The translations under genes were made by a program, and so were the position numbers. From Streptomyces sp. NRRL B-1140 (GTDB taxonomy: Bacteria > Actinomycetota > Actinomycetes > Streptomycetales > Streptomycetaceae), in assembly GCF_001280065.1 (NCBI RefSeq), contig NZ_LGEA01000096.1, positions 1-64,000 of the forward strand: a stretch of 64,000 nt of DNA, read 5' to 3'. Numbering within the stretch: position 1 is the first letter of the stretch; every line of letters begins with the position of its first letter. This document shows, piece by piece, positions 16,331 through 26,797 of the stretch. Below the pieces are notes generated by a model. That model had not been told where the DNA came from. It did not search any database and was given only the letters and a program-made list of their open reading frames with translations.

Positions 16331-17245
16331 ATGCTGAGAGAGGTCACCGCGACCCGCTACGTCGAACCCCTGCGCTCCGGCGGCTCCGTGCCCGGTGTCG
16401 TCGAGGCGGACGACCTCGGCACCTACGTCGTCAAGTTCACCGGCTCCGCGCAGGGCCGCAAGGCGCTGGTCGCCGAGGTCATCGTGGGGGAACTGGCCCG
16501 TGCGCTAGGCCTGCGCTTCCCCGAGCTGGTCCTGGTCCACTTCGACCCGGCGATCGCCGGCCACGAGCCGCACCAGGAGGTGCGGGGGCTGCACGCGGCC
16601 AGTGCGGGCGTCAACCTCGGCATGGACTACCTGCCGGGCGCCCGGGACTTCACACCGGAGATCTCTCAGGTCTTCCGCGTCGACCCGCTGGAGGCGGGCA
16701 GGATCGTCTGGCTCGACGCCCTGACCGTGAACGTCGACCGCACGGTCCACAGTTCCAACCTGATGGTCTGGCCCACCCTCGGCGTCGCACGCCCGCGCCT
16801 GTGGCTGATCGACCACGGCGCCGCCCTCGTCTTCCACCACCGCTGGGACGCCGCCGACCCAGGCAAGGCCTACGACTTCCGGCACCACGCCCTCGGCCAC
16901 CACGGCCCCGACGTCCGGGCGGCCGACGCCGAACTGGCGCCCCGGGTCACCGGGGAACTGCTGCGGCGGATCCTCGCCGAGGTCCCGGACGCCTGGCTCG
17001 CGGACGAGCCGGGTTTCGCCACGGCGGACGAGGCGCGCGAGGCCTATGTGACGTACCTCCACGCACGCGTGCTGGCCTCCGCGGCCTGGCTGCCCACCGA
17101 CTTCCCGAGCCGGGAGGAGCTCGCCGCCGAGGAGGCCCGCCGGGCGGCGAGGAACCAGCAAGGACGCCCCGCGTGGCTCAGGCAGGTGCCCGACCTGCAC
17201 GGCAAGCCCGCGGCCCAGCAGGATTGGTCGGTGCACCTCGGATGA
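16331..17245 (+). CDS. HipA-like kinase-fold protein
   Basis: About 304 residues. The start MLREVTATRYVEPL and the lysine-containing strand DLGTYVVKFTGSAQGRKALVAE form a kinase N-lobe. The catalytic-loop-like WLDALTVNVDRTVHSSNLMVW and the metal-binding-like LWLIDHGAALVFHH follow the HipA pattern. Streptomyces genomes annotate such proteins as HipA-family kinases without a known substrate. There is no HipB-type HTH antitoxin beside it. ATG 16331 is chosen; an in-frame ATG 16292 would add 13 residues. The stop overlaps the next start (ATGA), coupling it to the SelW-like gene. Confidence 0.75.
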   Translation: MLREVTATRYVEPLRSGGSVPGVVEADDLGTYVVKFTGSAQGRKALVAEVIVGELARALGLRFPELVLVHFDPAIAGHEPHQEVRGLHAASAGVNLGMDYLPGARDFTPEISQVFRVDPLEAGRIVWLDALTVNVDRTVHSSNLMVWPTLGVARPRLWLIDHGAALVFHHRWDAADPGKAYDFRHHALGHHGPDVRAADAELAPRVTGELLRRILAEVPDAWLADEPGFATADEAREAYVTYLHARVLASAAWLPTDFPSREELAAEEARRAARNQQGRPAWLRQVPDLHGKPAAQQDWSVHLG

Positions 17246-17511
17246 GTGGCCGTGTCGAGATCGAGTACTGCACCCAGTGCCGCTGGCTGCCCCGCGCGGC
17301 CTGGCTGGCGCAGGAGCTGCTGACCACGTTCGAGGCCGAACTGACGGAGGTGGCCCTGAAACCCGGCACGGGCGGCGTGTTCGTCGTCCGCGTCGGCGAC
17401 GAGGTCGTGTGGGACCGCCGCGAGCAGGGCTTCCCGGAGCCGACGGCGGTGAAGAAGGCCGTACGCGACCGAGTGGCCCCGGGCAGGACCCTGGGCCACT
17501 CGGAGCGGTAG
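17242..17511 (+). CDS. SelT/SelW/SelH-family (Rdx) redox protein, Cys form
   Basis: An 89-residue thioredoxin-like protein with the family signature VEIEYCTQCRWLPRAAWLAQELL (CxxC at residues 9-12), followed by GTGGVFVVRVGDEVVWDRREQGFPE, the typical GxFEV..dg..lwSrk..grFP pattern of the Rdx family. Cysteine replaces the selenocysteine of the eukaryotic homologues. The likely role is thiol redox chemistry in the cytoplasm. It overlaps the kinase-like gene by 4 bp (ATGA), an arrangement implying a joint task, and converges with aceB with only 7 bp between the stops. Confidence 0.85.
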   Translation: MSGRVEIEYCTQCRWLPRAAWLAQELLTTFEAELTEVALKPGTGGVFVVRVGDEVVWDRREQGFPEPTAVKKAVRDRVAPGRTLGHSER

Positions 17512-17518
17512 CGGCGGT

Positions 17519-19144
<1,626 letters not shown>

Positions 19145-19271
19145 GGACGGTCACTTCCTTCAGCGAGCTGTGAAGACGAGCCGGCGTGCTCGGCACCGGG
19201 TGCCAGTCTTCCCGAATACGGCGTTCGGCGCCCTTGGGCCCGTAGGGCGCTTCTGAACAGTGGATACTAGT

Positions 19272-19286
19272 TTCCTCATGGTGGAA
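19272..19286. promoter_or_regulatory. Putative AllR operator upstream of aceB
   Basis: TTCCTCATGGTGGAA fits the 15-bp TTCC-N7-GGAA pattern also present twice between allR and allB. Read on the aceB strand, it shares a flanking TTGAA with the second of those sites. It lies between aceB and the mobA-like gene, both on the minus strand. Confidence 0.65.
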
Positions 19287-19352
19287 GTTCAATCGTCTGT
19301 TGATGTCGAGATTCTCCGAGTCGAGGCAAGGTGGCGCTCCGTGCCACGCCGT

Positions 19353-19967
19353 TCACTCCAGGTGGGTCAGATCGGCCTCGGTGTCGATGTCGAACGGCCG
19401 GGCCACGTCGCCGCACTCGACGAGGGTGATCGCCTGCCGGTGCTCCTTCAGGTAGGCGCGTGCTCCCAGGTCCCCGGTGGCGCCTGAGGCGATGCCCGCC
19501 CAGTGGGCGGCGCCGAACAGCACCGGGTGGCCGCGCACGCCGTCGTACGCGGCGCCGGCGAGCGTCTCCTCGCCCTCGTACGCCGCGAGGACCCGGGCCA
19601 CCGCCTCGGGTCCGATCCCGGGCTGGTCCACGAGTGACACCAGGGCGGCCCGGGCTCCCGTGCCGGCCAGTGAATCGAGCCCGGCGCGCAGTGAACTCCC
19701 CATGCCCTGCTCCCAGTCGGGGTTGTCGACCAGGGTGCAGTCCGGCAGTGAGGCCCGTGCGCGCACAGCGTCGGCCTGTGCGCCCAGGACGACGTGGACC
19801 GCCGCGCAGCCGCCCTCCCGCAGTACCCGCACCGCGTGCTCCACCAGGGGCCGCCCCCGGTGCGGGAGCAGCGCCTTGGGGCGTCCGCCGAGCCGCCGCC
19901 CGCCCCCGGCCGCGAGCAGCAGTCCCGTGACCGCCCGCGCCCCGCCCGTCGTCTCCCGTGTCGTCAT
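19353..19967 (-). CDS. MobA-like NTP transferase (molybdopterin nucleotidyltransferase family)
   Basis: 204 residues with the nucleotidyltransferase glycine-rich loop LLLAAGGGRRLGGRPKALLP, then VVLGAQADAVR, NPDWEQGMGSSLRAGLD and LVSLVDQPGI, all characteristic of MocA/MobA enzymes that attach CMP or GMP to molybdopterin. Such enzymes mature xanthine dehydrogenase, which fits the purine/allantoin context. ATG 19967 is used because the nucleotide loop starts about 15 residues later and the longer frame has no family match. Choice of CTP versus GTP cannot be settled by eye. Confidence 0.85.
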   Translation of the reverse strand: MTTRETTGGARAVTGLLLAAGGGRRLGGRPKALLPHRGRPLVEHAVRVLREGGCAAVHVVLGAQADAVRARASLPDCTLVDNPDWEQGMGSSLRAGLDSLAGTGARAALVSLVDQPGIGPEAVARVLAAYEGEETLAGAAYDGVRGHPVLFGAAHWAGIASGATGDLGARAYLKEHRQAITLVECGDVARPFDIDTEADLTHLE

Positions 19968-20209
19968 GGCTCCTGCATACCGCACGCCCCGTACGGGAGT
20001 GCGACGGCGCGAGGCGCGCGTCGCACAGGCGTGCGCCCCGGGCCAGAAAGTCACTCAGCGAAACAAGTCGATGACGCAATGGACTGGCGCCCGGCGGTCC
20101 GCGTCGTTTACTGTCGCGCGCACCGACCGGCCGGGCGCCCGACGGCTGCCCGGGGCGGGGGCTTCGTGTCGGAGGGACACGCGCACGGCGAGGTGCGAGG
20201 GGGAGGACT

Positions 20210-20539
20210 GTGTTGCGGAGCGTCGAGCAGAAGCGGCAGGGGCCCGTGACCGGCGGTGGCGAGGATCCGCGCGTGACGGAGCTGCGCTCCGCCGTGTCCC
20301 GGTTGCGCCGCCGACTGGCCGCCCATCCCGGCGAGTTCGCCGACCGGACCATCGCAGAGGAGGAACTGGCCACGGTGGCCGCCATGGCCGCCGACGGCAT
20401 CCCCGAGATCCCTCGCCTGCGCCGCTCCCTCCTGCTCATCGCGGGCGCGATCGGCTCGGTGAGCGCACTGTCCGCCGAGCTGACGGAGGTCCGGCGGGCG
20501 GTGGATCTCTTCGGGGGGCCGGTGCGGGGTCAGGGTTAG
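20210..20539 (+). CDS. Small conserved actinobacterial protein
   Basis: A 109-residue helical protein (VTELRSAVSRLRRRLAAHPGEFADRTIAEEELATVAAM, SLLLIAGAIGSVSALSAELTEVRRAVDLF) starting at GTG 20210 after GGGGAGGA. It occupies the place of a small hypothetical gene in the equivalent S. coelicolor region, and similar Streptomyces proteins carry a DUF label (possibly DUF5955, from memory). The C-terminal half could form an amphipathic helical hairpin. It is convergent with the IclR regulator. The function is unknown. Confidence 0.65.
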   Translation: MLRSVEQKRQGPVTGGGEDPRVTELRSAVSRLRRRLAAHPGEFADRTIAEEELATVAAMAADGIPEIPRLRRSLLLIAGAIGSVSALSAELTEVRRAVDLFGGPVRGQG

Positions 20540-20660
20540 GGCCTGTCCGGCGCATCGGCCGGGCGGTCCGCGATGACCAGGCCGCTCGCCGCCCCGGGGG
20601 CCGGCCCCGTCGCGCGGGGCTCGGTCGGCCCGCGCGGGGCCAGGCCGCCCAGGCCCCCCT

Positions 20661-21458
20661 TTACGCGGGGCTCTGGCTGGCGAGCGCCTCGGACAGCTCA
20701 CCCGCGACCTGCTGGAGCACCGGCACGATCCTGTCCGTCAGGGCTTCGGTGACCCGGCCCGCCGGGCCCGAGATGGAGATGGCCGCGGCGGTGGGGGAGT
20801 CGGGTACCGGGACCGCCAGGCAGCGCACCCCGATCTCCTGCTCGTTGTCGTCGATGGCGAAGCCCTGCCGGCGCACGTCCTCCAGGGCCGCGAGGAAGCC
20901 GTCCGGCGTGGTGATCGTCTTCTCCGTCGCGGCGGGCATGCCCGTACGGGAGAGCAGCGCCCGCACCTCCTCCGGCGGGAAGCCGGCGAGCAGCGCCTTG
21001 CCCACGCCCGTGGAGTGCGGCAGCACCCGCCGGCCGACCTCCGTGAACATGCGCATCGAGTGCTTCGAGGGCACCTGGGCCACGTAGACGATCTCGTCCC
21101 CGTCGAGCAGGGCCATGTTCGCCGTCTCGCCGGTCTCCTCCACCAGGCGCGCGAGGTACGGACGCGCCCAGGTGCCCAGCAGCCGGGAGGCGGACTCGCC
21201 GAGGCGGATCAGGCGCGGGCCGAGCGCATACCGCCGGTTGGGCTGCTGACGAACGTACCCGCAGGCGACCAGGGTGCGCATCAGGCGGTGGATGGTCGGC
21301 AGGGGAAGGCCGCTGCTCGCGGACAGCTCGCTCAGGCCGACCTCGCCGCCCGCGTCCGCCATCCGTTCGAGCAGGTCGAAGGCGCGCTCCAGGGACTGGA
21401 CGCCGCCGTTGGCGGAGGACCGGGCGGAGTCGGTGGTGCTGGCGCTGGACGTCGGCAC
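20661..21458 (-). CDS. allR: IclR-family regulator of allantoin catabolism (AllR-like)
   Basis: 265 residues. The N-terminal IclR winged helix (about 17-80) is SLERAFDLLERMADAGGEVGLSELSASSGLPLPTIHRLMRTLVACGYV. The C-terminal effector domain has GETANMALLDGDEIVYVAQVPS, PLPHSTGVGKALLAGFPPEEV and GFAIDDNEQEIGVRCLAVPV. The position between malate synthase and allantoinase matches AllR (SCO6246, from memory), which represses allantoin genes and responds to allantoin-pathway intermediates. GTG 21458 has AAAGGAA upstream. It is divergent from allB across a 247-bp gap that contains two 15-bp palindromes, consistent with repression of allB and autoregulation. Confidence 0.87.
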   Translation of the reverse strand: MPTSSASTTDSARSSANGGVQSLERAFDLLERMADAGGEVGLSELSASSGLPLPTIHRLMRTLVACGYVRQQPNRRYALGPRLIRLGESASRLLGTWARPYLARLVEETGETANMALLDGDEIVYVAQVPSKHSMRMFTEVGRRVLPHSTGVGKALLAGFPPEEVRALLSRTGMPAATEKTITTPDGFLAALEDVRRQGFAIDDNEQEIGVRCLAVPVPDSPTAAAISISGPAGRVTEALTDRIVPVLQQVAGELSEALASQSPA

Positions 21459-21559
21459 GGCGCGTTCCTTTCGGGGCGGGCGGGAAGGGCAGAAGCCTAC
21501 CCGGCAGTCGGTTGACTCCCCGCTTGTACATAGCTACGTTCTGCCTGCTGGAAGTTTAA

Positions 21560-21574
21560 TTCCGCTTTGTGGAA
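21560..21574. promoter_or_regulatory. Putative AllR operator, site 1 (allR/allB gap)
   Basis: TTCCGCTTTGTGGAA is a 15-bp imperfect palindrome of the form TTCC-N7-GGAA. An overlapping GGAAGTTTAATTCC precedes it, so the region may hold two half-overlapping sites. It lies about 100 bp upstream of allR and 132 bp upstream of allB. Confidence 0.7.
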
Positions 21575-21667
21575 ACGTCCAGGAGTGTGCGGGAAAGGGC
21601 GCCATGGGCAAGTGTGCCCTTGACTGCGCGAAAGAGGGAGTGAAGACTCCTTCAACAGAAAGTTGAA

Positions 21668-21682
21668 TTCCGTTTCGCGGAA
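21668..21682. promoter_or_regulatory. Putative AllR operator, site 2 (proximal to allB)
   Basis: TTCCGTTTCGCGGAA is a perfect 5-bp-arm palindrome (TTCCG-TTTCG-CGGAA) ending 23 bp upstream of the allB GTG. In that position bound regulator would block transcription or translation initiation. Confidence 0.72.
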
Positions 21683-21705
21683 GCGGCTGGAAGTAAGGGG
21701 TCCGG

Positions 21706-23046
21706 GTGTCCGACGCTGAACTGGTGCTGCGCTCGACGCGAGTGATCACCCCCGAAGGAACGCGGGCCGCGTCCGTCGCGGTGACCGACGGCACGATCAC
21801 GGCCGTCCTCCCGTACGACGCGCCCGTACCGGAGAGCGCCCGCCTGGAGGACCTCGGCGACCACGTCCTGCTGCCCGGCCTGGTCGACACGCACGTGCAC
21901 GTCAACGATCCGGGCCGCACCGAGTGGGAGGGCTTCTGGACCGCCACCCGCGCCGCGGCGGCCGGTGGCATCACGACCCTGGTCGACATGCCCCTCAACT
22001 CCCTCCCGCCGACCACGACCGTTCCGCACCTGCGGACCAAGCAGCGGGTCGCCGCCGACAAGGCGCACATCGACGTCGGGTTCTGGGGCGGCGCCCTGCC
22101 CGACAACGTCAAGGAACTCCGCCCGCTGCACGAGGCCGGGGTGTTCGGCTTCAAGGCGTTCCTGTCGCCGTCCGGCGTGGACGAGTTCCCGCACCTGGAG
22201 CGCGATCCCCTGGCCCGCACCATGGCCGAGATCGCCGCCTTCGACGGCCTGCTCATCGTGCACGCCGAGGACCCCCACCTGCTCGCCTCGGCCCCGCAGC
22301 AACCGGGCCCGAAGTACGCCGACTTCCTCGCCTCCCGCCCCCGGGACGCCGAGGACACCGCCATCGCCCAGCTCATCCGCGAGGCCAAGGCCCTCGACGC
22401 GCGCGTGCACGTGCTGCACCTGTCCTCCAGCGATGCCCTGCCGATGATCGCCGAGGCGCGGGCGGAGGGCGTCCGCATCACCGTGGAGACCTGCCCCCAC
22501 TATCTGACCCTCACCGCCGAGGAAGTCCCCGACGGGGCCAGCGAGTTCAAGTGCTGCCCGCCCATCCGCGAGGCCGCCAACCAGGACCTCCTCTGGCAGG
22601 CCCTCGCCGACGGCACCATCGACTGCGTCGTCACCGACCACTCCCCGTCCACGGCCGACCTGAAGACCGACGACTTCGCGACGGCCTGGGGTGGCATCTC
22701 CGGACTCCAGCTCAGCCTGGCGGCGGTGTGGACCGAGGCACGCAGGCGCGGGCACGGCCTGGAGGACGTCGTCCGCTGGATGTCCGCGCGCACGTCCGCA
22801 CTGGTCGGGCTCGACGACCGCAAGGGCGCCATCGCGGCGGGCCGCGACGCCGACTTCGCCGTCCTCGCACCCGAGGAGACCTTCACCGTCGACCCGGTGG
22901 CCCTCCAGCACCGCAACCGCGTCACGGCGTACGCGGGCAAGACCCTGCACGGCGTCGTGAAGTCCACCTGGCTGCGCGGGCAGCGCATCGTCGCGGACGG
23001 CGAGTTCACCGAACCGAAGGGGCGGCTCCTCACCCGGACCCACTGA
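21706..23046 (+). CDS. allB: Allantoinase
   Basis: 446 residues of the cyclic amidohydrolase family, opening the hydantoin ring of allantoin to give allantoate. Metal ligands are recognisable: His63-x-His65 in [19 protein letters not shown], the carboxylated-lysine block [21 protein letters not shown] and [11 protein letters not shown], and the late Asp in [15 protein letters not shown] 21706 starts directly after an AllR-like site and GTAAGGGG. It is followed by allantoicase on the same strand after 38 bp, forming a two-gene operon. Confidence 0.95.
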   Translation: MSDAELVLRSTRVITPEGTRAASVAVTDGTITAVLPYDAPVPESARLEDLGDHVLLPGLVDTHVHVNDPGRTEWEGFWTATRAAAAGGITTLVDMPLNSLPPTTTVPHLRTKQRVAADKAHIDVGFWGGALPDNVKELRPLHEAGVFGFKAFLSPSGVDEFPHLERDPLARTMAEIAAFDGLLIVHAEDPHLLASAPQQPGPKYADFLASRPRDAEDTAIAQLIREAKALDARVHVLHLSSSDALPMIAEARAEGVRITVETCPHYLTLTAEEVPDGASEFKCCPPIREAANQDLLWQALADGTIDCVVTDHSPSTADLKTDDFATAWGGISGLQLSLAAVWTEARRRGHGLEDVVRWMSARTSALVGLDDRKGAIAAGRDADFAVLAPEETFTVDPVALQHRNRVTAYAGKTLHGVVKSTWLRGQRIVADGEFTEPKGRLLTRTH

Positions 23047-23084
23047 CTCCCACCCCGGACACCCGAAAGGAAGACCTGATCATC

Positions 23085-24200
23085 GTGACGGCGATTCCCC
23101 GTTTCACCGGCGACGCGAACCCCTACGGAGGCGGCGACCCGTACGCGGACTACCGTACCGCCGACTTCCCCTTCACCTCGTACGCCGACCTCGCCGACCG
23201 GCGCCTCGGGGCCGGTGTCATCGCCGCCAACGACGAGTTCTTCGCCCAGCGCGAGAACCTGCTGGTGCCCGAGCCCGCCGCGTTCGACCCCGAGCACTTC
23301 GGGCACAAGGGCAAGATCATGGACGGCTGGGAGACCCGCCGCCGCCGGGGCGCCTCGGCCGACCACCCCTGGCCGGCCGAGGAGGACCACGACTGGGCGC
23401 TGGTCCGTCTCGGCGCCCCGGGCGTGATCCGCGGGATCGTCGTCGACACCGCCCACTTCCGCGGCAATTACCCTCAGGCGGTGTCGGTCGAGGGCACCTG
23501 CGTACCGGGCTCCCCGTCGCCGGAGGAACTTCTCGGGGACGACGTGAAGTGGACGACCCTCGTCCCGCGCACCGCGGTCGGCGGTCACGCGGCGAACGGT
23601 TTCGCCGTCGACGTCGAGCAGCGCTTCACGCACCTCAGGGTCAACCAGCACCCCGACGGCGGCATCGCCCGCCTGCGCGTGCACGGCGAGGTCGTCCCCG
23701 ACCCCGCCTGGCTGGAGGCGCTGGGCACCTTCGACGTCGTCGCCCTGGAGAACGGAGGCCGGGCCGAGGACGCCTCCAACCTCTTCTACTCGCCCGCCTC
23801 CAACACCATCCAGCCGGGCCGCTCCCGCAAGATGGACGACGGCTGGGAGACCCGCCGCCGCCGCGACCGGGGCCACGACTGGATCCGCTACCGGCTGGCC
23901 GCCCAGGCGCAGATCCGTGCCCTGGAGATCGACACCGCCTACCTCAAGGGCAACAGCGCCGGCTGGGCGTCGGTGTCGGTGAAGGACGGCGAGGACGGCG
24001 ACTGGCGGGAGATCCTGCCCCGCACCCGCCTCCAGCCCGACACCAACCACCGCTTCGTCCTGCCGGCCCCGGCGGTCGGCACGCACGCGCGCGTGGACAT
24101 CTTCCCGGACGGCGGCATCTCCCGGCTCCGCCTGTTCGGCTCCCTGACCCAGGAGGGTGCGAGCCACCTGGCGGCCCGCCACCAGGAGCTGGGCGGCTGA
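23085..24200 (+). CDS. alc: Allantoicase
   Basis: 371 residues with the duplicated beta-sandwich repeat of allantoicases. The first half has KIMDGWETRRRRGAS ... HDWALVRLGAPGVIRGIVVDTAHFRGNYPQ and the second half KMDDGWETRRRRDRGHDW ... IRALEIDTAYLKGNSAGW. Each half ends with HPDGGIARLRVHGEV or FPDGGISRLRLFGSL. It hydrolyses allantoate to urea and ureidoglycolate, feeding glyoxylate to the aceB product. GTG 23085 is used, with GAAAGGAAG 12 nt upstream. The gene is co-directional with allB and is followed by a long bidirectional terminator. Confidence 0.94.
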   Translation: MTAIPRFTGDANPYGGGDPYADYRTADFPFTSYADLADRRLGAGVIAANDEFFAQRENLLVPEPAAFDPEHFGHKGKIMDGWETRRRRGASADHPWPAEEDHDWALVRLGAPGVIRGIVVDTAHFRGNYPQAVSVEGTCVPGSPSPEELLGDDVKWTTLVPRTAVGGHAANGFAVDVEQRFTHLRVNQHPDGGIARLRVHGEVVPDPAWLEALGTFDVVALENGGRAEDASNLFYSPASNTIQPGRSRKMDDGWETRRRRDRGHDWIRYRLAAQAQIRALEIDTAYLKGNSAGWASVSVKDGEDGDWREILPRTRLQPDTNHRFVLPAPAVGTHARVDIFPDGGISRLRLFGSLTQEGASHLAARHQELGG

Positions 24201-24215
24201 CCCACCACGGTAGGA

Positions 24216-24256
24216 CCCGTGGGGCGCGACGGCCGTCGGGCCGTGCGCCCCACGGG
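24216..24256. terminator. Long bidirectional terminator between alc and SDR gene
   Basis: CCCGTGGGGCGC pairs perfectly with GCGCCCCACGGG (12 bp). After one bulged G, an inner ACGGCC/GGCCGT stem closes on a GTCG tetraloop, giving 18 paired bases. It lies 15 bp after the alc stop, between convergent genes, so it would serve both. Confidence 0.88.
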
Positions 24257-24355
24257 CTTCGGCGGTGGGGACACTGCCGCTGCGAGGCGTGTGCCTTCAC
24301 CTGTGGGACAGCACCCCGTGCCACGGGCCCCACCGCACCGCGCGTTCCACCGGCT

Positions 24356-25099
24356 TCACGCCGCGTGCCCGCCGTCCACCGAGAACTCCGCCCCGGTCAC
24401 ATACGTGGCCCCCGCCAGGTAGGCGACCATCGACGCCACCTCCTCCGCCGTCCCGAACCGTCCCAGCGCGGTCATCGCAGCCTGACCCGCCGCGTACGGC
24501 CCGTCCGCCGGGTTCATGTCCGTGTCGATCGGGCCGGGTAGCACCAGGTTCGCCGTGATCCCGCGCCCGCCCAGTTCCCGGGCCAGTGCCTTGGTCAGAC
24601 CCGCCAGGGCCGCCTTGCTCGTCGCGTAGAGGGTCCCGCCCGGCCCCGGCACCCGCTGGGCCATGCAACTGCCGATCGTGATGATCCGCCCGCCCTCGGG
24701 CAGCCACGCGGCGGCCGCCTGGGAGGCCAGGAAGACACCCCGCACGTTGACGTCGAGTACCCGTTCCACGTCCGCGAGCGGCAGGGTGTCCAGCGGGCCG
24801 AGCACCCCCACACCGGCGTTGTTGACCAGGATGTCGAGCCTGCCCAGCGCCTCCGCCGCCGCGTCCACCATCTCGGCCGCCTCGGTGGCATCTCCCGTGT
24901 CCGCGCGCAGCGCCACCGCCCGGCGCCCCAGCGCCTCCACGGCGCGTACGACGTCCTCGGCCGCCTCCTTGCCGTTCACATAACCGACGGCCACGTCCGC
25001 GCCCTCGCGCGCCAGCCGTAGCGCCGTCGCCGCACCGATGCCCCGGCTCCCGCCGGTCACGAGAGCCACCTTGCCGTCCAGAATTCCCTGAGAAGTCAT
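24356..25099 (-). CDS. SDR-family oxidoreductase (FabG-like)
   Basis: 247 residues, a classical short-chain dehydrogenase. The NAD(P) motif is ALVTGGSRGIGAATALRLA (TGxxxGIG), followed by DILVNNAGVG, the catalytic Ser in TIGSCMAQRV, and Tyr/Lys in LYATSKAALAG. It ends with TYVTGAEFSVDGGHAA, as in many 3-oxoacyl-reductase-like SDRs. ATG 25099 precedes the fold by only about 10 residues. The substrate is not evident. It converges on the allantoicase gene and diverges from the AIM24-family gene. Confidence 0.87.
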   Translation of the reverse strand: MTSQGILDGKVALVTGGSRGIGAATALRLAREGADVAVGYVNGKEAAEDVVRAVEALGRRAVALRADTGDATEAAEMVDAAAEALGRLDILVNNAGVGVLGPLDTLPLADVERVLDVNVRGVFLASQAAAAWLPEGGRIITIGSCMAQRVPGPGGTLYATSKAALAGLTKALARELGGRGITANLVLPGPIDTDMNPADGPYAAGQAAMTALGRFGTAEEVASMVAYLAGATYVTGAEFSVDGGHAA

Positions 25100-25246
25100 G
25101 GGTCCATCCCAGCGGCGGCACGGCACCGGCGCTGGCGGCGAACGGACGTCGAGGTTCCCGGACGGGCCCCCGGAGGCCCCCGCTCCGGCACACCCGATCC
25201 GGCGTACAAGCGGAACCTTTGCCTCCGTCTCCCGCGTTCTCCGGTC

Positions 25247-26077
25247 GTGACCCTTCAGCAAGAGATCGTCGGCAACGCCATGCAGATGGCGGTCGTCAGC
25301 CTGCAGCCCGGTCAGACGGTGTACTGCGAGGCCGGAAAGTTCCTGTTCAAGACCACGAACGTGACCATGGAGACCCGCCTGGGCGGCCCGTCGGGCAGCG
25401 GTGGCGGGCAGCCGCAGTCAGGTGGCTCCGGCTCCGGCTCCGGCGGCATGGGCGGGCTGCTGCGCCAGGCCATGGGCACGGCCATGCAGGCGGGCCAGCG
25501 CGTCCTGGCGGGCGAGTCGCTCGCCTTCCAGTACTTCACCACCCGGGGCGGCGAAGGCACCGTCGGCTTCGCGGGTGTGCTGCCGGGGGAGATGCGTGCG
25601 CTGGAACTGGACGGCACGCGCGCGTGGTTCGCGGAGAAGGACGCCTTCGTGGCTGCCGAGTCCACCGTGGACTTCGGCATCGCCTTCCAGGGCGGCCGTA
25701 CCGGCAGGAGCGGCGGCGAGGGATTCGTGCTGGAGAAGTTCACCGGGCGCGGCACGGTGATCATCGCCGGCGCGGGGAACTTCATCGACCTCGACCCGGC
25801 CGACTTCGGCGGCCGCGTCGAGGTCGACACCGGCTGCGTCGTCGCCTTCGAGGAGGGCATCCGATACGGCGTCCAGCGTGTCGGCGGCCTCAACCGCCAG
25901 GGCCTGATGAACGCCGTCTTCGGAGGTGAGGGCCTGTCCCTGGCCACCCTGGAGGGCAACGGCCGCGTCATCCTGCAGTCCCTCACCATCGAGAGTCTCG
26001 CCAACGCCCTGAGGAAGGCCCAGGGCGGCGACAAGCAGGGCCCGACGGGCGGGCTGTTCTCCACGAACGCCCAGTGA
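25247..26077 (+). CDS. AIM24-family protein (TIGR00266-like)
   Basis: 276 residues. It starts at GTG 25247 with MTLQQEIVGNAMQMAVVSLQPGQTVYCEAGKFL and continues as a beta-rich, tubulin-independent double-stranded beta-helix-like fold (GGEGTVGFAGVLPGEMRALEL, GFVLEKFTGRGTVIIAGAGNFIDLDP, TGCVVAFEEGIRYGVQRVGG) typical of the AIM24/TIGR00266 family. A Gly/Ser/Gln-rich linker is inserted at about residues 47-66 (GSGGGQPQSGGSGSGSGGMG). The bacterial function is unknown; yeast Aim24 is a mitochondrial inner-membrane organiser. There is no obvious link to neighbours. Confidence 0.82.
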   Translation: MTLQQEIVGNAMQMAVVSLQPGQTVYCEAGKFLFKTTNVTMETRLGGPSGSGGGQPQSGGSGSGSGGMGGLLRQAMGTAMQAGQRVLAGESLAFQYFTTRGGEGTVGFAGVLPGEMRALELDGTRAWFAEKDAFVAAESTVDFGIAFQGGRTGRSGGEGFVLEKFTGRGTVIIAGAGNFIDLDPADFGGRVEVDTGCVVAFEEGIRYGVQRVGGLNRQGLMNAVFGGEGLSLATLEGNGRVILQSLTIESLANALRKAQGGDKQGPTGGLFSTNAQ

Positions 26078-26170
26078 GCGGGCGTACGGCCCAGCGATGA
26101 GTTGCGGGTGCCGACGGGGTCTGAACCGATGACAGCAGACCTCGTCCGCTCCGGAAGGAAGGCACCCGCC

Positions 26171-26797
26171 ATGGGCAAGCTCGTCTCCACCCTCTTCGTC
26201 ACCCTCGACGGTGTCTACCAGGCCCCAGGCGGTCCCCAGGAGGACACTCGCGGCGGCTTCACCCACGGCGGCTGGAGCTTCCCTTACGCCGATGAGGACT
26301 TCGGCCGGTTCATCGGCGAGGTCTTCACCCGTCCGGGCGCCTTCCTGCTGGGCCGCCGGACGTACGACATCTTCGCGACCTACTGGCCCAGGGTGACCGA
26401 CCCCGCCGACCCGGTCGCCTCCCGGCTGAACTCGCTGCCGAAGTACGTGCCCTCCTCGACCCTGAAGGACCCCGGCTGGGCCGGTACGACGGTGCTGACC
26501 GGCGATCTCGCCGAAGAGGTCGCCGCCGTGAAGGAGCGCACCGACGGTGAGGTCCAGGTGCACGGAAGCGGCGCCCTCGTCCGCTCCCTGCTCGCGCTCG
26601 ACCTCGTCGACACCCTTCACCTGCTGACCTTCCCGGTCGTGCTCGGCGCCGGGTTGCGGCTGTTCACGGAGGGCGCCGTACCGACCGCGTTCGAGCACAC
26701 CGGCGGGAGCGTCACCGGCGCGGGCGTCTCGGTCCAGACGTACGACCTGAAGGGCCGCCCCGAGTACGGCGAGTTCGGTCTGCCGGAGGGTGCGTGA
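26171..26797 (+). CDS. Dihydrofolate reductase-like (RibD C-terminal) family protein
   Basis: A 208-residue RibD-C/DHFR-fold protein of the kind called YyaP/YqjY-like. It begins MGKLVSTLFVTLDGVYQAPGGP, then GAFLLGRRTYDIFATYWP, KYVPSSTLKDPGWAGTTVL and VHGSGALVRSLLALDLVDTLHLLTFPVVLGAGLRLF, which match the NADPH-fold blocks of this family. It lacks clear folate residues, so it should not be called a true dihydrofolate reductase. ATG 26171 has GGAAGGAAGG upstream. The substrate is unknown. Confidence 0.85.
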   Translation: MGKLVSTLFVTLDGVYQAPGGPQEDTRGGFTHGGWSFPYADEDFGRFIGEVFTRPGAFLLGRRTYDIFATYWPRVTDPADPVASRLNSLPKYVPSSTLKDPGWAGTTVLTGDLAEEVAAVKERTDGEVQVHGSGALVRSLLALDLVDTLHLLTFPVVLGAGLRLFTEGAVPTAFEHTGGSVTGAGVSVQTYDLKGRPEYGEFGLPEGA

